Below are positions 28,491 through 37,558 of a stretch of DNA of 64,000 bases, one piece after another. The notes under the pieces were generated by a model. The model was given only the letters and a program-made list of their open reading frames with translations, was not told the origin of the DNA and did not search any database. Position 1 is the first letter of the stretch, and every line of letters starts with the position of its first letter. Position numbers and translations under genes: made by a program. This DNA comes from PALSA-270 sp963770915 (GTDB taxonomy: Bacteria; Acidobacteriota; Terriglobia; Terriglobales; Acidobacteriaceae). The stretch is taken from NCBI GenBank assembly GCA_963770915.1, contig CAVYRG010000001.1, forward strand, positions 4,256,570 through 4,320,569, in the 5' to 3' direction.

Positions 28491-30206
28491 ATGAGCGCAG
28501 CTTACGAAGTGCTGGATACGCCAAACGGGAAGGTGATCCGAACCCGGCTATCCGGCTATGACTTGCTCAACAATCCGCGGCTGAACAAGGGGACGGCGTT
28601 CACTCCGCTAGAGCGAGATGCCTTTGCGCTCCATGGGCTACTCCCCCCGCATCAGGGTACGCTGGAAGAGCAGGTGCAACGCCGCAAGAAAGCCTTCGAG
28701 AGCCTGGCCAGCACTTTCGCCAAATACAGCTTCATGCGCGATCTGCAGGACGCCAACGAAACTTTGTTCTACTCCTTCATCGCCCACAACATCGAAGAAA
28801 TGCTGCCGGTGGTTTACACCCCGATCGTCGGCGAGGGATGCCAGCGCTTCAGCGAGATTTGGCGCAAACCGCGCGGCCTGTTCATCAGCTATCCCAACCG
28901 CGAGCGCATGGACCAAATGCTTTCCGACCGCCGCTATGACGACGTGCGCTGCATTGTGGTGAGCGATGGCGAACGCATCCTCGGCCTGGGCGACCAGGGC
29001 GCCGGCGGCATGGGCATTCCGATCGGCAAGATGGCGCTCTACACAGCCCTCGGAGGAATTCCCCCCGAGCACTGCCTGCCGGTTCTGCTCGATGCCGGCA
29101 CCGAGAATGACGAGCGGCTGCACGATCCCTTCTACGTGGGATGGCGAAACCGCCGGATTCGCGGACAGGAATACGACGAGTTCATTGACGCGTTCGTCGC
29201 TGCCGTGAAGCGCCGCTGGCCCCACGTTCTTCTGCAATGGGAGGACTTCGCCGGCGCCAACGCCGGGCGCCTGCTGGATCGCTACCGCGACCAGCTCTGC
29301 ACTTTCAACGACGATATTCAGGGCACCGCGGCGGTTGCGACCGCGACCATCATGGCGGGAGTCACCGCGACCGGCATTCCGCTCAAGGAACATAAGATCG
29401 GAATGCTCGGCTTTGGCTCCGCCGGTATCGGCATCGCCAACCTGCTGGTCACCGCCATGCAATCGGAGGGGCTAAGCGAGGCCGAAGCGCGCGGGCGGTT
29501 TTACGCGCTCGACCATCACGGATTTCTGGTTGAGGGCAGAAAAGAAATTCGCGCCGAAAAGCAGCCCTTTGTGCACAAGAAAGCCGACATCGCGGGATGG
29601 GCTTTGCAGAGCGGAGAGGACATCAGTCTTCTGGACGTGGTTCGAAATGCCGGGTTGACTGTTCTGGTCGGCGTCTCCGGGCAAGCCGGCTCGTTTACCG
29701 AAGCCGCAATCCGTGAAATGGCCAGGCATGCGGATCGTCCCATCATTCTGCCGCTCTCCAATCCCACCTCGCGCATCGAAGCGGTGCCGGAGGATTTGTT
29801 GCGCTGGACCGATGGCAAGGCGCTGATCGGCACCGGCAGCCCGTTTCCTCCCGTCGAGTTCAAAGGCAAGAAGATTCCCATCGCGCAGACCAACAATTCC
29901 TATATTTTCCCCGGCCTGGCACTTGGCATTCTGGTTTCGCAGGCCAAGCGTGTGTCGGACGGCATGATTATGGCCGCCGCGAAAGCGCTAGCGGCGCTCT
30001 CTCCCACGCAGAACGACCGAAACGCGAATCTCCTGCCTCCCATCGTGGACTCCCGCAAAGTGAGTTTTCAGGTAGCGCTGGCGGTTGGGAAACAAGCCAT
30101 CGAAGAAGGGATCGCCGGAGTGAGGGACGAGCGGGATTTTGCGGAACAGCTCAGAACCTATGTCTGGGAGCCGGTGTATGTGGCGTACGAGAGGGTGGAG
30201 GAGTGA
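28491..30206 (+). CDS. maeA: NAD-dependent malic enzyme
   Basis: 571 residues from the ATG at 28491, with CGGAG at 28478-28482. The open frame continues upstream to 27933, but that part overlaps the previous gene and has no enzyme character. Oxidatively decarboxylates malate to pyruvate. Visible motifs are YTPIVGEGCQRFSEI, IVVSDGERILGLGDQGAGGM, the metal site LLQWEDFAGANAGRLLDRYR, DDIQGTAAVATATIMAG, the Rossmann loop GFGSAGIGIANLL and the conserved ALSNPTS-like LPLSNPTSRIEA. The length matches the long E. coli MaeA-like type. Together with ppdK it can route malate to PEP. Confidence 0.94.
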   Translation: MSAAYEVLDTPNGKVIRTRLSGYDLLNNPRLNKGTAFTPLERDAFALHGLLPPHQGTLEEQVQRRKKAFESLASTFAKYSFMRDLQDANETLFYSFIAHNIEEMLPVVYTPIVGEGCQRFSEIWRKPRGLFISYPNRERMDQMLSDRRYDDVRCIVVSDGERILGLGDQGAGGMGIPIGKMALYTALGGIPPEHCLPVLLDAGTENDERLHDPFYVGWRNRRIRGQEYDEFIDAFVAAVKRRWPHVLLQWEDFAGANAGRLLDRYRDQLCTFNDDIQGTAAVATATIMAGVTATGIPLKEHKIGMLGFGSAGIGIANLLVTAMQSEGLSEAEARGRFYALDHHGFLVEGRKEIRAEKQPFVHKKADIAGWALQSGEDISLLDVVRNAGLTVLVGVSGQAGSFTEAAIREMARHADRPIILPLSNPTSRIEAVPEDLLRWTDGKALIGTGSPFPPVEFKGKKIPIAQTNNSYIFPGLALGILVSQAKRVSDGMIMAAAKALAALSPTQNDRNANLLPPIVDSRKVSFQVALAVGKQAIEEGIAGVRDERDFAEQLRTYVWEPVYVAYERVEE

Positions 30207-30210
30207 GAGG

Positions 30211-30250
30211 CGTCTTTCGGGAGCTGACTACCAACTCCAGCTAAAAGACG
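30211..30250 (+). terminator. possible hairpin terminator after malic enzyme
   Basis: CGTCTTT (30211-30217) pairs with AAAGACG (30244-30250), and an inner GGAG/CTCC pair may extend it. No T-run follows, so termination here is uncertain. Confidence 0.35.
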
Positions 30251-30325
30251 GCTCGAGCGACCAGCCTTTGCAAAAAAGGCAAAGCCGGTCCACCCGCCCT
30301 TAGATAGCCAATGAGAGGGAAGGAT

Positions 30326-31852
30326 ATGCCTGATCAGATTTTAGCGGTTTATAAGAACATTTTGAAGCCTAGAGGCCCAGCTGTTGATGCAGGTGATCTC
30401 ATTCTGACAAATCAACGCCTGTGTTTTGTTCAATTGGCGGCTTGGGAACCAAACGTCAACGCCAACCCTCTGCTCACCGCGATTGCGGGATCGCTGGGCG
30501 GATTTGGGGCTGCTGCTGCTACCACAATCGGTAGCGTGGCAAGACAGAAACCGGAGATTGTCAAGTTGCTGGCATCCGCAGGCAAAAAGCGTAATGCGCT
30601 CTGGGGAATGAACCTCGACGAACGACTTCTGAAGACGAAGTCCCGTTGGGTTATCCCTATTGATAAAGCCAGCTTCGAGCGGTCTTCAAATGGTGTCGGT
30701 GTAAGCATTAAAACCGAAGGGGTAGGCGCCCTGTCACAAACCAACTTGACCCACTTTGAACTATACCCCACGGAAGAGCTTGATAGGGCGTTGCAGTCCA
30801 TTCTAGAGGCCTGGAAATCGCGCCAAATAGCGGCGCAGGCGATTGAAGGTTATGTCACTAATTTTCCCGCGCCGCAATTATTCCTGGATGCGTTAAAGGA
30901 GGGAAGTTCTCCAAAGGGAGAATGGCAAGAGAATGAAATGCTGGCTGATAGCGATTACATCGGTCGTTTGGAATCAATTTTCAAGGAGCAAGCGTATCGA
31001 GATCAATGCCTGGTTTTGCGCACGCTCGGGAATGTCTCTACCGGAAAACTGGCGTCGTTACTAAAGACGCAATTGATCAGCTCTCTGCGCGAACAGCTTG
31101 AAAAGGCGATTCAAGATGAAGTGTCAATTTGGTGGGGAATAGTTGGAGTACCGCTGTCGGGCGCCTCTTTCCTCGCTGGCGTCGTCTTCATCGTGTTAGC
31201 AAGCATTGCGGAAAGTAACAGCCAGAAACAAAATTCCGCCATCGGATATATGTCGTTATGCTTTATCCTGCTCTTTTTCTCAGCAATAACTGCGTTATTT
31301 TGGGCGGTCCCATTTTTCCGGGCAAGAACTGCTAGGAAGAGGTTGCAAGAGCAGGGTGTTGATCCGCGGGAATGCGAAGCCGAATCACGCAGCACGGCGC
31401 GGGATGCCGCTGATTCAGAGTGTTCATTCTCTACCGCGGAACTTCATGCGGCATTTTCAACCGCTTCAACAAAAACGGAGTTTTTCAAAACGCTCTTCTC
31501 AAAACCATGGAAGATGCAGCGTCTGACATTTCAGAGGTTCGAAGGTCTCGTCGAACCAGACTTGCGAACAACTTTGGCTGCTTCCGTAAAAGCGGAGGCA
31601 AACCGCCGAAAGCGGAGTGGCTTAAAAGGGTTAATCGTTGGACTGGTGGCCGGCGGCATAGTGTGGTTATGGTATGTCTCGATCCCCCCGCACGGTTACG
31701 GTCCCAACGCCGGGCCATTCCTTTTTGTTTTAGCGGAAGTAATTGTCATCCTAATATGCGCTGTTGCCGCGCCCCTATGTCTAATTTCCTCTATTTTGGC
31801 TTTTGCAGCCTCTAGCCGTTACCGACGAGTGGCTAAAGTGCTGTCACAATAA
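30326..31852 (+). CDS. membrane protein of unknown function with N-terminal PH/GRAM-like part
   Basis: About 508 residues from the ATG at 30326; an earlier ATG at 30311 lacks a ribosome-binding site, whereas GAGGGAAGG directly precedes 30326. The N-terminal region (ILTNQRLCFVQLAAW) has the beta-strand look of PH/GRAM domains and ends with WVIPIDKASFERSSNGVGVS. Hydrophobic pairs lie at about 270-295 and 310-330, and a further pair near the C-terminus (about 430-495). Base composition is clearly lower in GC than the neighbours, suggesting recent acquisition. No family is recognised. Membrane-bound lipid or stress sensing is conjecture. Confidence 0.75.
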   Translation: MPDQILAVYKNILKPRGPAVDAGDLILTNQRLCFVQLAAWEPNVNANPLLTAIAGSLGGFGAAAATTIGSVARQKPEIVKLLASAGKKRNALWGMNLDERLLKTKSRWVIPIDKASFERSSNGVGVSIKTEGVGALSQTNLTHFELYPTEELDRALQSILEAWKSRQIAAQAIEGYVTNFPAPQLFLDALKEGSSPKGEWQENEMLADSDYIGRLESIFKEQAYRDQCLVLRTLGNVSTGKLASLLKTQLISSLREQLEKAIQDEVSIWWGIVGVPLSGASFLAGVVFIVLASIAESNSQKQNSAIGYMSLCFILLFFSAITALFWAVPFFRARTARKRLQEQGVDPRECEAESRSTARDAADSECSFSTAELHAAFSTASTKTEFFKTLFSKPWKMQRLTFQRFEGLVEPDLRTTLAASVKAEANRRKRSGLKGLIVGLVAGGIVWLWYVSIPPHGYGPNAGPFLFVLAEVIVILICAVAAPLCLISSILAFAASSRYRRVAKVLSQ

Positions 31853-32215
31853 ATCAGGCAACCGGCCATCACCGTAATGATGCCGGACGAGGATTGACCG
31901 GCATCTATAATCTGGCGGGCGGGTGGCCGCGCCAACTGCGTCTTGTTTGGCGTAACTAGAACGAGGGTGCCCCATCCTTGCGTTCTTTGGCGCCATGCTG
32001 CCGATTCGAGTTTCGGGCAACCTACCACGTGTAATCGCGGTGCTGTGGTCGAGACTCTGTCTCCCATCCTAGCGCAAGGAACGCGCTAGGATGGGACACC
32101 CCACGTCGTTTCCATCTAAAGAGATCAAAAAAGGCGCGCTGCCTTCAATCGCGTGGCCGGAGGACCTAATCTGCGAGGGGCGCAGGAAAAAGCGCGGAGG
32201 AGTGTGCGGCACACC
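31853..32215. other. intergenic region containing a MITE-like inverted repeat
   Basis: 363 bp between the converging unknown membrane gene and a two-component response regulator gene. It carries an inverted-repeat element (31965-32101, listed separately). The rest shows no gene. Confidence 0.45.
31965..32101. repeat. MITE-like inverted-repeat element
   Basis: GGGTGCCCCATCC at 31965-31977 and GGATGGGACACCC at 32089-32101 are 13-bp terminal inverted repeats with one mismatch, 137 bp end to end. At the right end an inner perfect palindrome, CCCATCCTAGCGC and GCGCTAGGATGGG around a 7-nt loop, spans 32063-32095. A related half-copy (AGGATGGGGCACAC, preceded by CGCAAAGAACG) is at 53370-53400. No transposase is encoded. 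Confidence 0.55.
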
Positions 32216-32971
32216 TCACCCCTTCCCCGGATCCGCCTCAAATCTGTACCCCACCCCGCGCACCGTCAGCAGAAACTGCGGCTGGGAAGGATCATCTTCG
32301 ATGTACCGCCGCAGCCGCACGATGAAGTTGTCAATCGCGCGCGTGTCGGTATCTTCGTGCAGTCCCCAAACCTCTTCCAGAATCGATTTGCGCGAAACGG
32401 GACGCCCCCCCGAGCGCACCAAATGGCGCAGCAGATCCGCCTCCATCAGCGTAAGGTGGATGGTGTTGTCCTTCACCCGCAGCTCGAGGTTGCCAAAATC
32501 AATGGTGCGCCCGCGGAATGAGAAAACGTCGACCTCGGAATCAGAGGATGCAGCCTGCGGCGAGGCCGCAGGGCTTTGCCGCAGCCACTCGCGTCTTCGC
32601 AGCAGGCCCTGCAAGCGCGCCAGCAGAATGGCCAGCTCGAAGGGCTTGGGCAAGTAATCGTCCGCTCCGGCGGCAAAGCCTTTCAGCACGTCTTCCGGGC
32701 GCGCGCGCGCGGTCAGCATCAGCACCGGCACATAATTCTTCGCGGCCCGCAGCTCCGCTGCCACGGTAAAACCGTCTTTCCCTGGCAGCATCACGTCGAG
32801 CACCACCGCGTCGAATTCGCTGCGCTTGCCGTTGCCCGCTTTGCCGAGCAACAACTGCAACGCCGCTTCGCCATCGCCCGCCAATTGCACGCTGTGCCCC
32901 TCGGCCTCCAGGTTGAACTGCAGCCCTTTGGCCAAGTGCTCTTCGTCCTCGACAATCAGCACGCGGCTCAT
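32216..32971 (-). CDS. OmpR/PhoB-family response regulator
   Basis: 251 residues. The receiver domain has acidic residues in VLIVEDEEH, the phosphorylated Asp59 in AVVLDVMLPGKDG and Lys109 in YLPKPF. The C-terminal winged-helix domain includes LRVKDNTIHLTLMEADLLRH and the recognition part TDTRAIDNFIVRLRRYIED, ending with LTVRGVGYRFE. It binds DNA as a dimer when phosphorylated, presumably by the overlapping kinase gene. A Pro/Ala/Ser-rich linker of about 20 residues separates the domains. Targets unknown. It overlaps the kinase gene by 4 bp. Confidence 0.94.
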   Translation of the reverse strand: MSRVLIVEDEEHLAKGLQFNLEAEGHSVQLAGDGEAALQLLLGKAGNGKRSEFDAVVLDVMLPGKDGFTVAAELRAAKNYVPVLMLTARARPEDVLKGFAAGADDYLPKPFELAILLARLQGLLRRREWLRQSPAASPQAASSDSEVDVFSFRGRTIDFGNLELRVKDNTIHLTLMEADLLRHLVRSGGRPVSRKSILEEVWGLHEDTDTRAIDNFIVRLRRYIEDDPSQPQFLLTVRGVGYRFEADPGKG

Positions 32972-33870
32972 GCCAGGCTCCTGGGCAGCTCGAGCACCAT
33001 GGTTGTGCCGCGGCCTTCGCCCTGGCTCTGGGCAAACACCCGCCCGCCGTGTTTGTGTGCGATGGCGCGGACGATGAACAGCCCCAGCCCGGTGCCCTTC
33101 ACACCACGCAAATTGCGATTAGGGACGCGGTAAAACCTCCGGAAGATTCGCTTCAGCTCCTCCGCTGGAATGCCCACGCCGTTATCCTGCACGCTCAGCG
33201 TGACGTGCTTGGGATCGGGCGTTTCCAGCCGCACGCGCACGTCCACGCTCGCGCCCGAATATTTGATCGCGTTGTCGAGCAGATTGGAGACGGCAGTGCG
33301 CAGATCTTCCAAGTCGCCGGAAACCGTGGCCTGGTCGCGGTTTTCGACCGCCGGCTCGTAGCGCACGGCCTCGGGCGGCAGGCGGTGGCTGGTCACCGCG
33401 ACTTCCACGCACTCGCGTACCAGCCCGCCAAAATCCAGCGGAACGCGCTGGCGGATGCGCTTGTGGCCGGCTTGTCCCGCCTTCAGAACCTGCTCGACCG
33501 TGCTGAGCAGGCGGTCGGTGTCATCCAGCATGAAGCGGTAAAATTCGCGGCGCTGGGTTTCATCCACATCGCGCCGCTGCAGCGTTTGCAGATAAAGCCG
33601 GATTGACGCCAGCGGCGTCTTCAGCTCATGCGAGACGGCGTTGATAAAGCTGTCATGCTGCTCATTGCGGCGAATCTCGCGCACCAGAAAACTGGTATTG
33701 AGGATCAATCCGGCGGCAATCGCGCCGAAGAAAATAATCCCCAGAAAAACTTTGATCCCTTCACGCCAGTTGAGGATGATCCAGCCAAACCCCACCGCAA
33801 CGGCCACCATCGCCAGACACACGCCAAGCGAGAGGAAGATGAGAATCTTGGCCCGGCCGGTAGTACGCAT
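32968..33870 (-). CDS. membrane sensor histidine kinase
   Basis: 300-residue kinase, upstream of and overlapping the response regulator by 4 bp (ATGA), so the pair is translationally coupled. Two helices (about 8-34 and 40-62) with almost no periplasmic loop and no HAMP domain make it a membrane-internal or intramembrane-type sensor. HisKA has His81 in NAVSHELKTPLASIR. The ATPase domain shows NLLDNAIKYSGA (N-box), VQDNGVGIP (G1) and GVKGTGLGLFIV (G2). The ligand is unknown; with so short a sensor it may rely on a membrane partner. Confidence 0.93.
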   Translation of the reverse strand: MRTTGRAKILIFLSLGVCLAMVAVAVGFGWIILNWREGIKVFLGIIFFGAIAAGLILNTSFLVREIRRNEQHDSFINAVSHELKTPLASIRLYLQTLQRRDVDETQRREFYRFMLDDTDRLLSTVEQVLKAGQAGHKRIRQRVPLDFGGLVRECVEVAVTSHRLPPEAVRYEPAVENRDQATVSGDLEDLRTAVSNLLDNAIKYSGASVDVRVRLETPDPKHVTLSVQDNGVGIPAEELKRIFRRFYRVPNRNLRGVKGTGLGLFIVRAIAHKHGGRVFAQSQGEGRGTTMVLELPRSLA

Positions 33871-33953
33871 GGCAGGATTCTACCGCCCCCCGGGCCGCTA
33901 GGTCGCCTGTTACCATCTTGACGCTTAAGGTTGAACCCCCGGGTTTCTCCACC

Positions 33954-35372
33954 ATGAGCGCAGCCGATGCAGTCCTAGCCACCCTCCGAGCCGAAGTGAT
34001 TGATATCGTCACCGGCACAGTGTTTCTATCCATCGGATTGGCCGCATGCGTTGTCGCCATCATTCGCGGGCGCCGCGGCGTTCGTATCCTCGTATGGTGG
34101 GCAATCTGGAGCGGCACCTTCGGCCTGCAGACGCTCATCCAGACTCCGGCCATTCTTGCCGCTCTGCCGGCCGCGCTCAAGCCCACCGTGCCCTATATGA
34201 GCATCACGGTCACCTATCTGCTGCTGGTTGCCGCCCTGCTCGCGTGGCGGGAACTGACCCTAGGCAAAGTCAGGTTCTTTCTCCAGTGGATCATCTTCGC
34301 GGCGCTGGCGATTGCGGTCGGCGGCATTGGCACGTTCCTGCTTACCGGATCCATGGGCAAATGGAAGTTCGGCAACGATCTGCTGGCAGCGCTTCTCACC
34401 ATCGTCCTGGTGGCGATTGTGCTGGTTCCGAAAATTGCTTCCCGGTTCCTGGCGATCCCGAACCATCGCGTTCTGGCCGCCGGCACCGTGATCTTTGCTT
34501 CCGAGGCGTTCTACACAAGCCTGTCGGGCATTCTGCACTACCGCGTGGTGCCCATCGTTGCTCCTGTGGGTTTCGCCGCCCTGCTGTTTTCTCTGGGCTA
34601 TGTCGCCCTGCAGATGACGTTCAGCAACGAGCGTCGTTTGCTCTCCATCGAGACCGAACTCGAGACCGCCGGCCAGATACAGACTTCCATTCTTCCGACC
34701 AGCTTGCCCGAACTTGTCCACCTCCGCATCTCCGCGTCTTACTTGCCCATGACCGCCGTGGCCGGAGATTTCTACCAATTCCTGCAGCCGGACGCGAACC
34801 ATCTCGGCATTCTCATCGCCGATGTCTCCGGCCACGGCATTCCGGCGGCGCTCATCGCTTCCATGATTAAAGTGGCCATGCAGGCGGTTGCCGGGTGCGC
34901 CCATGATCCGGCGCAGGTGCTGGCGGGCTTGAACCGCATCCTGTCGAGCCAGGCCTCCGGCCAGCTCGCCTCGGCGGCCTACCTTTGGCTCGATCTCGAA
35001 ACCCACCTCGCGCTGTACTCGGCGGCAGGACACCCGCCGCTGCTCTACGGACCGAATGCCGGCGCCGAAATGCAGCGCATCGAGAGCAATGGCCTCTTGT
35101 TCGGAATCAAGCCGGATTGCGAGTACCCCGTGCGCAGCGTGCCAGTCGAACCTTCGACCTGCTTCCTTTTGTATACCGACGGCGTAACCGAAACCGAAAA
35201 CGCCGCCGGGGAAGCCTTCGGCGACCGCCAACTCGAAAGGGTCGTGCGCGAGAATCGCCAACAGCCGGCATCCGGCCTGTCGGAGCGGATCCTCGCCGAG
35301 CTTCGCAAGTGGCGGCCCGCTGCCGCAAGCCCGCAGGATGACATCACTTTGATCGTCGTCGATGTTGTCTAG
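33954..35372 (+). CDS. membrane PP2C/SpoIIE-type serine phosphatase
   Basis: About 472 residues from the ATG at 33954; a TTG at 33918 would add 12. The N-terminal half has six to seven hydrophobic helices, then a linker (LSIETELETAGQIQTSILPT) typical of RsbU-like phosphatases. The C-terminal PP2C domain shows VAGDFYQFLQ, LIADVSGHGIPAALIASMIK, LYSAAGHPPLLY, CFLLYTDGVTETENAAGE and SPQDDITLIVVDV, with the metal-binding Asp residues intact. Such enzymes dephosphorylate anti-sigma antagonists in partner switches; no antagonist or sigma gene is nearby, so the partner is elsewhere. It is divergent from the kinase. Confidence 0.9.
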   Translation: MSAADAVLATLRAEVIDIVTGTVFLSIGLAACVVAIIRGRRGVRILVWWAIWSGTFGLQTLIQTPAILAALPAALKPTVPYMSITVTYLLLVAALLAWRELTLGKVRFFLQWIIFAALAIAVGGIGTFLLTGSMGKWKFGNDLLAALLTIVLVAIVLVPKIASRFLAIPNHRVLAAGTVIFASEAFYTSLSGILHYRVVPIVAPVGFAALLFSLGYVALQMTFSNERRLLSIETELETAGQIQTSILPTSLPELVHLRISASYLPMTAVAGDFYQFLQPDANHLGILIADVSGHGIPAALIASMIKVAMQAVAGCAHDPAQVLAGLNRILSSQASGQLASAAYLWLDLETHLALYSAAGHPPLLYGPNAGAEMQRIESNGLLFGIKPDCEYPVRSVPVEPSTCFLLYTDGVTETENAAGEAFGDRQLERVVRENRQQPASGLSERILAELRKWRPAAASPQDDITLIVVDVV

Positions 35373-35457
35373 GTAACATCGTCGCGGGTGGATGAAACCA
35401 GCCCGAAAGCCCCGGACCCACGATAGACTACTGAGAACCGGGAACTGAAAACGGCTC

Positions 35458-36189
35458 ATGCAGCTTCGCATCCTATTTTTCGGCGTCCTAAAAGAATTCG
35501 CAGGTCGCGACAGCGATTCGCTCGTCCTTCCCGACGATTCCACCTTGGCCGACGTGCTTCGCCACTACGAAAAGAGCATGCCGCAACTGCGGAATTTTTC
35601 TGCTTCCATCGCCATGTCCATCAACCAGGAATACGCCGGCCCCGAAGCCAAGCTGAACTCCGGCGACGAAATCGCGCTGCTTCCCCCGGTGAGCGGCGGG
35701 TCGAATCAAGGCTCAAGCAGCCGCGCCGCCATCGTCCGCGACAAAATCAACACTTCGGAAATTCTCGATGAAATCAAGCGCCCCGAAGACGGCGCGGTCG
35801 CCGTTTTCGAAGGCATCGTCCGCAATCATTCGCGCGGCCGCCGCACGCTTTACCTCGACTACGAAGCCTACGAAGAGATGGCCCTCAAGCAGATGGAAGC
35901 GCTGGCCGCGCAGGCGCTCAAGCAGTTCGAAATCCGCGATGTCCGCATCGTCCATCGCCTGGGACGTCTGGAAATCGGCGAAACCAGCGTCCTGATCGTC
36001 GTCGCCTCCGCCCACCGCGCCGCCGCCTTCGACGCCTGCCGCTGGCTGATCGATGCCCTCAAGCGCACCGTCCCTATCTGGAAGAAGGAGTACTTTGAAG
36101 ACGGCGCGGTCTGGGCCGACGGCGAGCCTTTTCCGCCCGAACTCACCCCCGCCCCAGGCACCCCGGCCAAAGGAGGCGCATCTAACTGA
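35458..36189 (+). CDS. fused molybdopterin synthase MoaD-MoaE
   Basis: 243 residues in one frame. Residues 1-81 are MoaD (beta-grasp: MQLRILFFGVLKEFAG, EIALLPPVSGG), with its diglycine at 80-81 now internal. Residues from about 88 on are MoaE (DGAVAVFEGIVRNHSRGR, YLDYEAYEEMALKQM, VRIVHRLGRLEIGETSVLIV, then WKKEYFEDGAVWADG with the active-site Lys). It converts precursor Z to molybdopterin. In free MoaD the C-terminal Gly-Gly is adenylated and thiocarboxylated, so the fusion presumably needs cleavage after Gly81, as reported for mycobacterial MoaX. Other cofactor genes are absent here. Confidence 0.92.
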   Translation: MQLRILFFGVLKEFAGRDSDSLVLPDDSTLADVLRHYEKSMPQLRNFSASIAMSINQEYAGPEAKLNSGDEIALLPPVSGGSNQGSSSRAAIVRDKINTSEILDEIKRPEDGAVAVFEGIVRNHSRGRRTLYLDYEAYEEMALKQMEALAAQALKQFEIRDVRIVHRLGRLEIGETSVLIVVASAHRAAAFDACRWLIDALKRTVPIWKKEYFEDGAVWADGEPFPPELTPAPGTPAKGGASN

Positions 36190-36209
36190 CCAGCTTTCTT
36201 AGACTTCGA

Positions 36210-37229
36210 ATGAAACTCTTGCGCTGCTTCTTGTTGTTGCTTCTGTCGTCCGCCGCTCCGGTTTCCTTTGGCCAAAGCCCCCAACCCCCCAACGTTCCCA
36301 AACCGCCGTGGGCGAGTGGCGGATCGACCAAACCGGCGGCTCAGCCCCCTAGCAGCCCTGCCGACACGGCCTCCGATAACCCCGCCGAAACCATCAAGGT
36401 CAACGTCAAGCTGGTCAACGTCTTCGTCACCGTCGCCAATCAGCAGGGCGCCCCGGTTGCCGGCCTTACCAAAGATAATTTCGACATCAGCGAAGACGGC
36501 AAGCCGCAGAAGGTCGCCGTCTTCGACAAGGAATCGGCCCTGCCGCTTTCCATCGTGCTCGATATCGATACCAGCCTGAGCACGCGCAAAGACTTGCCGC
36601 TCGAGCTTTCTTCCGCCCGCCGCTTTGTGCACGCCATTCTGCGGCCCGTGGACTCGCTCTCGCTTTACGCCGTCAGCGAGTATGTGGACGAAATGGTCCC
36701 TTTCACGTCGGACCTCAATCGCATCGATCACGGCATCGACCGCATACGCCTGGGCGCGGCCACCGCTCTCTACGACGCCATCTACGTGGGTTCACAATCG
36801 CTCGAACGGCGCCAGGGAAGGAAGGTCTTGCTGGCAATTACAGACGGTGGCGACACGGTCAGCAAAGTCGACTACCAGGGCGCACTGCGCGCCGCACAGG
36901 AAGCTGAAGCCATCGTCTACAGCATCATCATCGTCCCCATCGAAGCCAGCGCCGGCCGCGACACCGGCGGGGAACACGCCCTGATTCAGCTTTCCAGCGA
37001 TACCGGCGGACGCTACTTCTACGCGACCTCCATTTCCCAGCTCGACGACGCTTTCCGCCAGATCTCCGACGAGCTCCGCACCCAATACCTGCTGGCTTAC
37101 TATCCCTCCAATCGCTTCTCAGATTCAGACTTCCGCCGTATTCAGGTAACGGTCAGAGGCGCGCCGGACGCGTCGACGTTTCAGGTCCGCAACCGGACCG
37201 GCTACTACACCTCAAAGTCCGATTTCTGA
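36210..37229 (+). CDS. secreted VWFA-related protein (acidobacterial type)
   Basis: 339 residues. Signal peptide 1-21 (FLLLLLSSAAPVSFGQ), a Pro-rich linker, a beta-sandwich-like segment (VNVKLVNVFVTVANQQGAPV, LTKDNFDISEDGKPQ) and a von Willebrand A domain. The MIDAS motif reads DTSLS in VLDIDTSLST, with later TDGGDTVS, and the domain ends near LLAYYPSNRFSD. The combination matches the VWFA-related family found in many copies in Acidobacteria. Likely extracytoplasmic and adhesive or matrix-binding; function not established. It lies 21 bp after moaDE on the same strand and upstream of the receptor pair. Confidence 0.9.
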   Translation: MKLLRCFLLLLLSSAAPVSFGQSPQPPNVPKPPWASGGSTKPAAQPPSSPADTASDNPAETIKVNVKLVNVFVTVANQQGAPVAGLTKDNFDISEDGKPQKVAVFDKESALPLSIVLDIDTSLSTRKDLPLELSSARRFVHAILRPVDSLSLYAVSEYVDEMVPFTSDLNRIDHGIDRIRLGAATALYDAIYVGSQSLERRQGRKVLLAITDGGDTVSKVDYQGALRAAQEAEAIVYSIIIVPIEASAGRDTGGEHALIQLSSDTGGRYFYATSISQLDDAFRQISDELRTQYLLAYYPSNRFSDSDFRRIQVTVRGAPDASTFQVRNRTGYYTSKSDF

Positions 37230-37558
37230 GGCGCTGGGCCTCTGCCCCCTGCAGGCGGCACCCACCTGCCTCATATCCTATTTCCGGTAATCGGATACCA
37301 AATTTGGAATACTTTTGGTTCGAGATCTGCCCACAAACCAGAACACCAATCGTTCTCAAGTCGTTGACAAATCATTTACATAACAAGACATCGCATACCT
37401 GCTTAAGTGATTGCTAATGTCTTGGTATGTGAAGTGCTGCCCTTTCTTAGTTGTCAGGGCCCCGTTGCCACGAACGTCCTGTTCGATTGTGCAGGTTGCG
37501 CATTCTGGCTTTACCAAAATTTCAAGGAGCACTTTTAGGACTGAAAGGTAGGTAGACC
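37230..37558. other. intergenic leader before first TonB-dependent receptor
   Basis: 329 bp, noticeably AT-richer than its surroundings around 37360-37430. A consensus TTGACA lies at 37364-37369, but no good -10 is found at 16-18 bp. AAGGTAGG at about 37545 acts as ribosome-binding site. No gene or terminator is recognised. Confidence 0.4.

Noticed and set aside
37364..37369. consensus TTGACA before the first TonB receptor
   Set aside because: No -10 hexamer at acceptable spacing, so not listed as a promoter.
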